Assembly: GCA_031280335.1 (NCBI GenBank)
Contig: JAITGZ010000239.1
Coordinates: 1 to 8,750 of the forward strand
Direction of reading: 5' to 3'
DNA from: Deltaproteobacteria bacterium
GTDB taxonomy: Bacteria; Desulfobacterota; Desulfovibrionia; Desulfovibrionales; Desulfovibrionaceae
Length of the DNA: 8,750 bases
Every line of letters begins with the position of its first letter. Within the stretch, counting starts at the first letter, position 1. Below, piece by piece: positions 1-5,576 of the stretch. The notes under the pieces were generated by a model. It had not been told where the DNA came from. It worked only from the letters and a program-made list of their open reading frames with translations, and did not search any database. The position numbers were made by a program, and so were the translations under genes.

Positions 1-7
1 GGCGCCT

Positions 8-28
8 CCCCATATGCCCCCATATGCC
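8..28. repeat. Short tandem direct repeat
   Basis: An 11-base unit, CCCCATATGCC, occurs at 8-18 and again at 18-28, sharing one base. It lies upstream of the terminator-like hairpin and overlaps no recognised gene. No function is evident; it may be the tail of a feature cut by the window edge. Confidence 0.4.
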
Positions 29-32
29 GCAT

Positions 33-85
33 ACCTCCGTAAAAAAGTCCGCGTCTGTTGTCCGGACAACATCGGGGGTTTTTTT
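33..85. terminator. Candidate bidirectional rho-independent terminator
   Basis: A perfect 16-base palindrome (TGTTGTCCGGACAACA, 56-71) sits inside an outer stem in which ACCTCCG (33-39) pairs with CGGGGGT (73-79), with one G-U pair. Seven T residues follow at 79-85, the layout of a rightward intrinsic terminator. On the other strand, GTCCG and CGGAC (47-51 and 63-67) pair and are followed by six T (complement of 41-46), so it could also stop leftward transcription. It probably ends a gene lying left of the window. Confidence 0.6.
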
Positions 86-111
86 GACAACGCGTTTATG
101 TGTGATATTTA
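84..111 (+). promoter_or_regulatory. Candidate upstream promoter of the EF-G-like gene
   Basis: A perfect TTGACA box at 84-89 overlaps the end of the terminator T tract. With a 16-base spacer the -10 element would be TATTTA (106-111), a weak match. It is the first of two TTGACA boxes ahead of the EF-G-like gene. Called from consensus only. Confidence 0.35.
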
Positions 112-115
112 ACGC

Positions 116-143
116 TTGACAGCGCGGCCTGCGGGTTTCTAAA
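116..143 (+). promoter_or_regulatory. Candidate sigma70-type promoter of the EF-G-like gene
   Basis: A perfect TTGACA at 116-121 is followed after 16 bases by TCTAAA (138-143), which matches four of six positions of TATAAT. Transcription would start near 150, giving a leader of about 118 bases before the ATG at 269. This is the better of the two candidates here. Confidence 0.5.
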
Positions 144-168
144 AGAAAATAAACCGTCATTGTTTTAT

Positions 169-186
169 GGCCTGGTTCGCCGGGCC
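169..186 (+). promoter_or_regulatory. Leader hairpin with UUCG loop upstream of the EF-G-like gene
   Basis: GGCCTGG (169-175) pairs with CCGGGCC (180-186), with one G-U pair, across a TTCG loop. This makes a compact 7-bp GC-rich stem in the predicted 5' leader. No T tract follows directly, so it is not a simple terminator. A second small GC-rich element (CCGGCGGCCGG, 211-221) lies closer to the gene. It may affect mRNA stability or translation; no known riboswitch family is recognised. Confidence 0.4.
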
Positions 187-257
187 GGTGGACGATGGTT
201 TTGCTTTCATCCGGCGGCCGGTACAATGAACGCTAATTTTTCATCAGCCTGTATCTA

Positions 258-262
258 GGGAG
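258..262 (+). promoter_or_regulatory. Ribosome binding site of the EF-G-like gene
   Basis: GGGAG lies six bases before the ATG at 269 and supports that start. Confidence 0.6.
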
Positions 263-268
263 TAAGAC

Positions 269-2335
269 ATGCCCGTTATTGAAACGCAAAGAACCTACGC
301 GCTTATTGGAACCGGCGGCTGCGGCAAGACCAGCCTGGCCGAGATGCTTCTTTTGCAGGCCGGGGTGATCAACCGGCTGGGCAAGATTGAAGAGGGCGGC
401 ACCGCCCTGGATTATGAGCCGGAGGAGATCAAGCGCCGGGGCAGCATCCAGCCGGCGGTGGCCACCTTTGAATGGAAGGACGGGCGGCATTACTTCATGG
501 ATTTGCCCGGCGACGGCAATTTTACGGGCGATATGGATACCTTGCTCAGCGCGGTGGACTTTGCCGTTTTTACCCTGGATGCGGTGGACGGGGTGCGGCC
601 CCTGACTAAAAAACATTGGCAGGCGGTACTCAAGGCCGGATTGCCCGCTTGTTGCTTTATCAACAAACTGGATCGGGATCGGGCGAATTTTGATCAGGCT
701 TATGCCGGCCTGGCCGGTCTGGGCATCAAGCCGGTGCTGCTTTACGCCCCCCTGGGCAGGCAGGACGGTTTTAAGGGGCTGGTGGACGTGCTGGCGGGCA
801 AGGCTGTATTGTTCCAGGCGGACGGTTCGGTAAAGGAGGGGGATATTCCGGAGGATATGCGCGAGGGGATGCGGGCTTTGCGCGAAACAGCCATTGAAAA
901 TATCGCCGAGAGTGACGAAGTGCTGATGGAAAAATATCTGGAAGAGGGCGATCTTTCCCCTGAAGAAGTGATCATGGGACTGCGCCGGGGGGCCGGACGC
1001 GGCGAGCTGGTGCCGGTCATGGCCGGGGCGGCGCTGGAAAACAAAGGCGGGGCGCAGCTTTTGAATTTGATTGCCGACTTTATGCCTTCTCCCCTGGATC
1101 GGCATAGCCTGCTGGATGAGAACGCCCAGGAGATGAAAATTGACCCGGCCGGGCCCCCTCTGTGCTTTATTTATAAAACCGTGCAGGATCCTTTCTCCGG
1201 CATGTTGAGTCTGATCCGGGTCTTTTCCGGCAGCGTGAACAGCGAATCTTCCCTCAAGAATATGCGCACGGGTGAAATTGAGCGTTTGGGCACGCCCATT
1301 TTCATTACCGGCAAAAACCAGTCGCCCACCAAAGAAAATCTGGGTCCGGGCGCGTTGGTGGCCCTGGCCAAGCTTAAAAACACCCGCACCGGCGACACCC
1401 TGATCTCGGACAAGGCGGGGCGTTTTGTCATGCCTTTTCCCGCCCTGCCGCCGCAGCTCATTTCTTACGCCCTTGCCCCCAAGGACAAGGGGGATGAAGA
1501 AAAGGTCTATAGCGCCGTGCAGAAGCTGACAGAAGAAGACATTACCCTGCGTCTGAGCCGGGATGAGCAGACGGGTGAGATCATCATCTCCGGCATGGGG
1601 CAGCTGCACATTGAACTGGCGGTGGAAAAAGCCAAACGCCGCTATAAGGTTGACATTCTGCTGAACACCCCCAAGGTGCCCTACCGTGAAACCATCAAGG
1701 GCAAGGCCCAGGTACAGGGGCGGCACAAAAAGCAGACCGGCGGGCGCGGGCAGTTCGGCGACTGCTGGGTGGAGTTTGAGCCTCTGGGCAAAGGGACGGG
1801 ATATCTTTTTGAAGACGCCATTGTGGGTGGAGTTATCCCCCGCCAGTATATCCCGGCGGTGGACAAGGGCGTGCAGGAGGCTGCGGCCAGGGGTTTTCTG
1901 GCCGGTTATCCCATGGTGGATTTCAAGGCCCGTTTGTATGACGGCAGTTACCACAACGTGGATTCTTCGGAAATGGCCTTTAAAATCGCCGGTTCCCTGG
2001 CCTTTCGCAAGGCCATGGAGCAGTGCAGGCCCACCCTGCTGGAGCCGATTGTTACCCTGACCATCTCCATCCCCGATGAGTTCATGGGCGATGTCATCGG
2101 CGATCTTTCCAGCCGCCGGGGCAAGGTGTTGGGGTCGGATTCCGTCTCCGGCATCACAGAACTTAAAGCCCATGTGCCCATGAGCGAAATTTTGCGCTAT
2201 GCGCCGGATCTGCGCTCCATGACCAGCGGCCAGGGCGTGTTCACGGCGGAGTTCTCGCACTACGAAGAAGCCCCGCCCCAGGTAACCGAAAAAGTGGTGG
2301 CGGAATATAAAAAGATCAGACACGAAGAAGAATAG
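269..2335 (+). CDS. fusA: Elongation factor G-like translational GTPase (EF-G paralogue)
   Basis: A cytoplasmic GTPase of the EF-G/EF-2 family, 688 residues, near full EF-G length. Visible GTPase motifs are the P-loop GTGGCGKTS (residues 14-22), a switch I-like RRGSIQPA (56-63), G3 DLPGDGNF (78-85) and G4 NKLD (132-135). The domain IV tip-like GGRGQFGDCW lies near residues 491-500 and the domain V signature GDVIGDLSSRRGK near 610-622. The protein therefore has all the canonical EF-G domains. In canonical EF-G, G3 reads DTPGH and the His activates water for GTP hydrolysis; here it is Asp82, and the usual ITI of switch I is SI. This places it with EF-G-2/EF-G-like paralogues rather than the main translocase, which is normally encoded in the str operon with ribosomal protein genes. 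No such genes lie nearby. It may serve in ribosome rescue, recycling or a conditional role; its function is not established. The ATG is supported by GGGAG six bases upstream. The symbol denotes family only. Confidence 0.9.
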   Translation: MPVIETQRTYALIGTGGCGKTSLAEMLLLQAGVINRLGKIEEGGTALDYEPEEIKRRGSIQPAVATFEWKDGRHYFMDLPGDGNFTGDMDTLLSAVDFAVFTLDAVDGVRPLTKKHWQAVLKAGLPACCFINKLDRDRANFDQAYAGLAGLGIKPVLLYAPLGRQDGFKGLVDVLAGKAVLFQADGSVKEGDIPEDMREGMRALRETAIENIAESDEVLMEKYLEEGDLSPEEVIMGLRRGAGRGELVPVMAGAALENKGGAQLLNLIADFMPSPLDRHSLLDENAQEMKIDPAGPPLCFIYKTVQDPFSGMLSLIRVFSGSVNSESSLKNMRTGEIERLGTPIFITGKNQSPTKENLGPGALVALAKLKNTRTGDTLISDKAGRFVMPFPALPPQLISYALAPKDKGDEEKVYSAVQKLTEEDITLRLSRDEQTGEIIISGMGQLHIELAVEKAKRRYKVDILLNTPKVPYRETIKGKAQVQGRHKKQTGGRGQFGDCWVEFEPLGKGTGYLFEDAIVGGVIPRQYIPAVDKGVQEAAARGFLAGYPMVDFKARLYDGSYHNVDSSEMAFKIAGSLAFRKAMEQCRPTLLEPIVTLTISIPDEFMGDVIGDLSSRRGKVLGSDSVSGITELKAHVPMSEILRYAPDLRSMTSGQGVFTAEFSHYEEAPPQVTEKVVAEYKKIRHEEE

Positions 2336-2340
2336 CCAGA

Positions 2341-2403
2341 AATGTCGAGGGGGTTTGGGGGGAATCATTCCCCCCAGCGGGGTTCGGGGCGGAGCCCCGA
2401 ATT
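2341..2403. repeat. Palindromic intergenic element, copy A (between EF-G-like gene and radC)
   Basis: Two hairpins lie back to back: GGGGGGAATCATTCCCCCC (2357-2375, perfect 9-base arms) and TTCGGGGC-GGA-GCCCCGAA (2383-2401, perfect 8-base arms). The first 20 bases (2341-2360) match the reverse complement of 3175-3194 at 19 of 20 positions. Read on the minus strand, the element is hairpin plus AAACCCCCTCGACATT, the same module as copy B. It sits just after the EF-G-like stop codon and may act as a terminator, attenuator or mRNA-protecting element. No strong T tract follows, so complete termination is uncertain. Confidence 0.65.
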
Positions 2404-2420
2404 AATCAGTATTTTCTTAA

Positions 2421-2426
2421 AGGGAT
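2421..2426 (+). promoter_or_regulatory. Ribosome binding site deciding the radC start
   Basis: AGGGAT lies five bases before the ATG at 2432. The open frame extends up to an ATG at 2342, but that stretch would translate the palindromic element and has no homology to RadC, so 2432 is preferred. Confidence 0.55.
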
Positions 2427-2431
2427 GTAAG

Positions 2432-3139
2432 ATGGCCGAGGAGGGGGCAGACGGCGGGGGGGGCCGGGAAGATCCGCATTATCGCGGCCACCGGCAGCGG
2501 CTGCGCGGCAGGCTCAGGGAAAACCCCGGCGCCTTGCGGGATTACGAGCTGCTGGAGCTTATGCTGGGCCATGTACTCACGCGCAAGGATACCAAGCCCT
2601 TGGCCAAAGAACTGCTGCGGCGCTTTCATTCCCTCAGGGGGGCGCTGCAGGCTTCGGAAGCCGAATTATTGGCGGTGGAGGGCTTCGGCCCGGCACTGGC
2701 CGATTACTGGCTGCTTTGGCGTGAGTTTACGGCCCGTTATGCGGAATCTCCTTTGCGCCGGCGTGAGCTGCTCGCTTCGCCGGAGGCGGTGGCGGTCATG
2801 GCCGGGGAGCGTCTGTCCGGCCAGGCGTATGAGTCTGTTTGGGCCGCCTTTGTGGACGCGCAAAACCGCCTGCTGGCCTGGGAAGAAACGCAAAAGGGGG
2901 ATGTGAGCGCGGCTTCCATCCGCCCCAGGGACATTCTGGAACGGGCGCTGCTTTTGAAGGCTTCGGGCTTTATTTTGGCGCATAATCATCCGGGCGGCCG
3001 GGCCGTCCCCTCCAGGGCGGACCTGGAAATGACCAGACGCCTTAAAAAAGCGGCTCAGGCCCTGAACATCCGCTTTCTGGATCATATAATCATCGCGGAT
3101 GGGGAACCGTACAGTCTGCTTCGCGCGGGAGAGCTTTAA
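2432..3139 (+). CDS. radC: RadC family JAB/MPN-domain protein
   Basis: A 235-residue protein of the RadC (UPF0758) family, close to the usual length. The N-terminal half carries the family's helix-hairpin-helix-like region, with ELLELMLGHVLTRKD near residues 39-53 and VEGFGPALADYW near 82-93. The C-terminal JAB/MPN domain has the JAMM metal-binding set: WEE (Glu151/152), His184 and His186 in HNHPGG, Ser194 and Asp197. It then continues LDHIIIADGEPYSL, as in other RadC proteins. JAMM proteins are zinc hydrolases, but the substrate of bacterial RadC is unknown; the old DNA-repair assignment is doubtful, and RadC-like proteins are frequent on mobile elements and in defence regions. Nothing here indicates that the catalytic residues are lost. 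It lies 96 bases after the EF-G-like gene on the same strand and may be cotranscribed through the palindromes. The start at 2432 is chosen over 2342 because of its ribosome binding site and because the extra 30 residues are low-complexity palindrome translation. Confidence 0.93.
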   Translation: MAEEGADGGGGREDPHYRGHRQRLRGRLRENPGALRDYELLELMLGHVLTRKDTKPLAKELLRRFHSLRGALQASEAELLAVEGFGPALADYWLLWREFTARYAESPLRRRELLASPEAVAVMAGERLSGQAYESVWAAFVDAQNRLLAWEETQKGDVSAASIRPRDILERALLLKASGFILAHNHPGGRAVPSRADLEMTRRLKKAAQALNIRFLDHIIIADGEPYSLLRAGEL

Positions 3140-3161
3140 AGCATTTTAAATTTGTTTGTTA

Positions 3162-3194
3162 TTTGGGGCGGCAGCCCCAAACCCCCTCAACATT
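3162..3194. repeat. Palindromic intergenic element, copy B (after radC)
   Basis: TTTGGGGC-GGCA-GCCCCAAA (3162-3181) is a perfect 8-bp stem with a four-base loop, followed by the tail AAACCCCCTCAACATT. The 20 bases 3175-3194 are the inverted counterpart of 2341-2360 (19/20), so radC is bracketed by inverted repeats. It starts 22 bases after the radC stop codon and could serve as a terminator, although no T tract follows. Confidence 0.65.
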
Positions 3195-3204
3195 GAACTA
3201 TTGC

Positions 3205-3256
3205 GGCGGCGGATAAGGCGAAGCCCCGCCGCCGGGCAATTTCAAAGTGAAATTGC
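3205..3256. terminator. Double hairpin between convergent genes
   Basis: GGCGGCGG (3205-3212) pairs with CCGCCGCC (3226-3233); its loop contains a small GGC-GAA-GCC hairpin. GCAATTTCA-AAG-TGAAATTGC (3236-3256) follows as a perfect 9-bp stem with a three-base loop. Together with copy B this puts three strong hairpins in the gap between the converging radC and radical SAM genes. A shared or bidirectional terminator is the simplest reading. The missing T tracts argue against a classical intrinsic terminator, so RNA 3'-end protection is an alternative. Confidence 0.5.
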
Positions 3257-3268
3257 TCTAATGTCTGT

Positions 3269-4297
3269 TCAAAGGCAAAAGTGCAGAAGAGAGTGGTCAA
3301 TGCTGATGTGTGGATTTTTGACCATGAAGCGATCCAGCCATAAGCGTTCCACATCCCATGAGGTCATATACAGCTTCGGGTTTGCCTTGTCGGAGTAATC
3401 TGCCGCCAATTCCTGCCGGCTGGGGATATCCGCGTAAACGCACCTGGTTCTTTCCGTCAAATCCAATATGAGATCTTCGCAGCTCATATCTTTCAAACTC
3501 GCGATATTCTCTGCGGTGATGCGCAGGGCAATCCTGTCGCTTTGACGGAATTCTTTCCCGACAAAAAGGGCCTTGGCCCAGCCGTCCTCTGTTTTCCAGT
3601 CCGCCAGGTTCTTCCGGTACAACTCCTGTACAGCCGGCGTTTGTTTCAATAATTGCCGGAGGGTGGGCCGTTCGTTCTCAAAGAGCTTCCCCCGGCCATT
3701 GTAAAACATCAGGAAGGCTTGGCGCGTGGACTCATGCCCAACGGCATTCAGTTTTACAAGCAATTCGTTCAGTTGGGGCAGGTTTGCGGAGGTAATGATA
3801 ATTCGCTGCAGGTTGGACATGCCAAGATCCGCCGCTATGCTTTGCGCCTTTGTCTGAAAGTTGAAATGTCCCGCGCAGGAGCAATTATAGTCATGGGACG
3901 AACCCACCCCGCAGTAAGTTGCCGCCACATGCAGACAGCCCAGTTCCCGCCGGGCGGCCAACCATGCGCGCAGCTCTTTTTTTCCCATAATCGGCAGGCC
4001 GCCTAGAAAGATATAGCGCAAATCCTGCGCGCCGGGCTGGTTGTACCCATTTTTGAAAAACAACCGCACCAGCTTGGCGAATTCAACCAACGGGAAATTA
4101 TATGAGTTCCCGAACCATTGCTTGACCTCAAAGCCGGTTTTATTTTTGTGGGCAATGAATTTCTCTACAACTGCCACAAAGCTGTCCACGGCAATATCAT
4201 GCGTGGCGCGTTCGTTCAGAAGACAAAAGCGGCAGTGATGGGCGCACTTTGCGATTTGCGCCGTGATTGTCAAACCAACAGGGGTAAAGTCAGCCAT
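3269..4297 (-). CDS. Radical SAM domain protein, unknown subfamily
   Basis: A 342-residue protein of unrecognised function. Near the N terminus it has the CX3CX2C motif of radical SAM enzymes, CAHHCRFC (Cys18, Cys22, Cys25), which binds a 4Fe-4S cluster and cleaves S-adenosylmethionine. An LGG segment at 98-100 could be the SAM-contacting GGEP-type motif, though it is further from the cluster than usual. A second cysteine set, CX9CXC (Cys129, Cys139, Cys141), lies mid-protein beside His123, His135 and His144. This may bind an auxiliary cluster or metal, but it does not match a SPASM domain I recognise. It is not HemN-like, as the SPFC-type context is absent. No signal peptide or membrane segment is seen, so it is probably cytoplasmic. 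The gene is last in the leftward uptake locus, 135 bases after the binding-protein gene, with a candidate promoter of its own. Its base composition looks more A/T-rich than the EF-G-like and radC genes. The ATG at 4297 has only a weak GAG upstream; no better start is seen. The radical SAM call is fairly safe; the reaction and substrate are not known. Confidence 0.78.
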   Translation of the reverse strand: MADFTPVGLTITAQIAKCAHHCRFCLLNERATHDIAVDSFVAVVEKFIAHKNKTGFEVKQWFGNSYNFPLVEFAKLVRLFFKNGYNQPGAQDLRYIFLGGLPIMGKKELRAWLAARRELGCLHVAATYCGVGSSHDYNCSCAGHFNFQTKAQSIAADLGMSNLQRIIITSANLPQLNELLVKLNAVGHESTRQAFLMFYNGRGKLFENERPTLRQLLKQTPAVQELYRKNLADWKTEDGWAKALFVGKEFRQSDRIALRITAENIASLKDMSCEDLILDLTERTRCVYADIPSRQELAADYSDKANPKLYMTSWDVERLWLDRFMVKNPHISIDHSLLHFCL

Positions 4298-4331
4298 TCA
4301 AATCTCGCATTTGGAGCGGATGAACTTTGAG

Positions 4332-4337
4332 ATTATA
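4332..4337 (-). promoter_or_regulatory. Candidate -10 box for the radical SAM gene
   Basis: On the minus strand a perfect TATAAT lies 34 bases upstream of the ATG at 4297. Transcription would begin near 4325. No good -35 box is seen at 16-18 bases; that position overlaps repeat copy C. If real, it would allow the radical SAM gene to be transcribed apart from the uptake genes. Confidence 0.35.
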
Positions 4338-4344
4338 CATTTTT

Positions 4345-4370
4345 ATTGGGGTTGCCGCCCTAAACCCGGT
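4345..4370. repeat. Degenerate palindromic element, copy C
   Basis: The 26 bases 4345-4370 align to 3163-3188 of copy B at about 20 positions, keeping TTGGGG, a GCCC arm and the AAACCC tail, but the stem is imperfect. It lies in the gap between the binding-protein and radical SAM genes. Probably a decayed member of the same intergenic repeat family. Confidence 0.4.
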
Positions 4371-4432
4371 CTGGGGGCCGACGGCTCACGGGTGCCTGTC
4401 AGGTTTTTCAGCTGATTTACTCTGATTGTTCA

Positions 4433-5572
4433 CTATGGGCGTTGAACCTCATGCGCATAAAACCGCGCATAACCGTGGGACAGGGAGTTTTCTTCAAGCC
4501 GCAGCCAAGCGTCTATTTCCTCTTTGGAAATAGAGTACCCATACATAACCATGAAAGCTTCCAGGATTTTTTTGCGCAGATCCACATGCGGCGCGAGTTC
4601 GGGGCGCAGCGTCTGGAACAGCCACATAACCAGCAGAGGTTCTTCCACAGGACCCTCAAGTCGGGCCATGCCTGAGGGCATGTGGTAAACCCGCCGGTTT
4701 TTGACCGCTTTGAGTCCTTGCAGCTTGGGATTATTATAAATGTCGGCGACGCTGGTATAGGTAAAAGCCAGGGCGTACGGGTTTATATAAATAATCTCCG
4801 GGTCCATTTGCAAAAGCGTTTCAATGTTCAAGAGTGCTGTGGCATTGAATTTTCCGCTGCGAAAACTCTTTTTTTCGGCGGCGTTCACGGCTTTCAGTTT
4901 TTTGAGAATTTTATGGAAATGCGGATTGGTCGAGCCGTTCCACAGGGTGAAACCGGTGTTCGCCAAGATCACCAGGGTTTTTTCTTCGAGTTCTTCCGGG
5001 AGTTGGGAATAAAAAGTATCCAGTTCCTCCTGGTAACGTGCCCAAAGCCAGGTTACTCGCCCGCTATGGCCGCCGGCATCTCCAAGTACGCGGAAGAGCC
5101 TGCTTTTGTCTCCGCCGTCCGGGGATATTCGAATCAAGCCGGGAAATTTAACCCGTTCAAAACTCCACGCCAGGTAATCCCAGGAAAAAATAACATCGGG
5201 CCTCACCCAAAGAGATTGCTCGGTGCTGAAGGGGGCGATGGAAGCGTTATCAAGAAAGCTGAGCGGCTTTGACGCCATATGGGGGAAAATTCTGTCCAGG
5301 CCGGAAGCTTTGAATTCCCGTTTCATGTACGGCGGGATCATCAAGATGGAGGCATCTGAGCCTGTAACGGCCAGATAATGCCAGGCAATGGGCGTTAAAA
5401 GCAATGCCCGGCCGGGCGGACCATCCAGATGGATGGTCCGCCCGGTCATATCTTCAACTTCAAGTGTAAGTGGGCTATCCGGCGCATCCGCCACCAACGG
5501 CGGGAAAGCACCCCTGGTCAGCGCGCCTGCAAAAAACAGGCAAAAGAAGATTATTGCCGGGCTAAGCTTCAT
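4433..5572 (-). CDS. Periplasmic substrate-binding protein of a metal-chelate ABC transporter
   Basis: A 379-residue protein of the class III periplasmic binding proteins (FecB/FepB/BtuF, TroA-like fold). It would capture a ferric siderophore or related chelate in the periplasm and deliver it to the FecCD-type permease. The N terminus is a signal peptide: a Lys, then a hydrophobic core (residues 5-17), with probable cleavage near residue 22. No lipobox is present, so a soluble periplasmic form is expected. Family features are an early DMTGRTIHL strand (about 41-49), a RPDVIFSW segment in the first lobe, MDPEIIYINP in the second lobe, the LKAVKNRRVYHMP strand near the end, and a helical C terminus. 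The protein is somewhat longer than many relatives (300-340 residues), partly from a tail after the last helices. It begins four bases after the receptor stop codon, so translation is probably coupled. The ligand cannot be told from sequence; cobalamin, heme or nickel chelates remain possible. Confidence 0.88.
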   Translation of the reverse strand: MKLSPAIIFFCLFFAGALTRGAFPPLVADAPDSPLTLEVEDMTGRTIHLDGPPGRALLLTPIAWHYLAVTGSDASILMIPPYMKREFKASGLDRIFPHMASKPLSFLDNASIAPFSTEQSLWVRPDVIFSWDYLAWSFERVKFPGLIRISPDGGDKSRLFRVLGDAGGHSGRVTWLWARYQEELDTFYSQLPEELEEKTLVILANTGFTLWNGSTNPHFHKILKKLKAVNAAEKKSFRSGKFNATALLNIETLLQMDPEIIYINPYALAFTYTSVADIYNNPKLQGLKAVKNRRVYHMPSGMARLEGPVEEPLLVMWLFQTLRPELAPHVDLRKKILEAFMVMYGYSISKEEIDAWLRLEENSLSHGYARFYAHEVQRP

Positions 5573-5576
5573 CTGT

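Noticed and set aside
233..2368. A 711-codon open frame on the minus strand, antisense to nearly the whole EF-G-like gene
   Set aside because: Its start lies inside the palindrome at 2357-2375, it has no recognisable domain, and the overlapping plus-strand gene has clear EF-G motifs. Long antisense frames are expected opposite GC-rich codon use.
2342..2431. N-terminal extension of radC starting at an ATG at 2342
   Set aside because: The extra 30 residues translate the palindromic repeat, and the ATG at 2432 has a ribosome binding site and fits the RadC family start.
2666..3085. A 139-codon minus-strand frame opposite radC
   Set aside because: Antisense to the conserved RadC HhH and JAMM regions; no independent support.
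3156..3398. An 80-codon plus-strand frame across the convergent gap
   Set aside because: It translates the three hairpins and then runs antisense into the radical SAM gene; no domain or ribosome binding site was seen.
4391..4407. Possible terminator CCTGTCAGG plus T run on the plus strand
   Set aside because: The usable stem is only about 3 bp and no plus-strand gene ends there.
4682..5272. A 196-codon plus-strand frame opposite the binding-protein gene
   Set aside because: It is antisense to a gene with a signal peptide and family motifs, and has no recognisable protein features.
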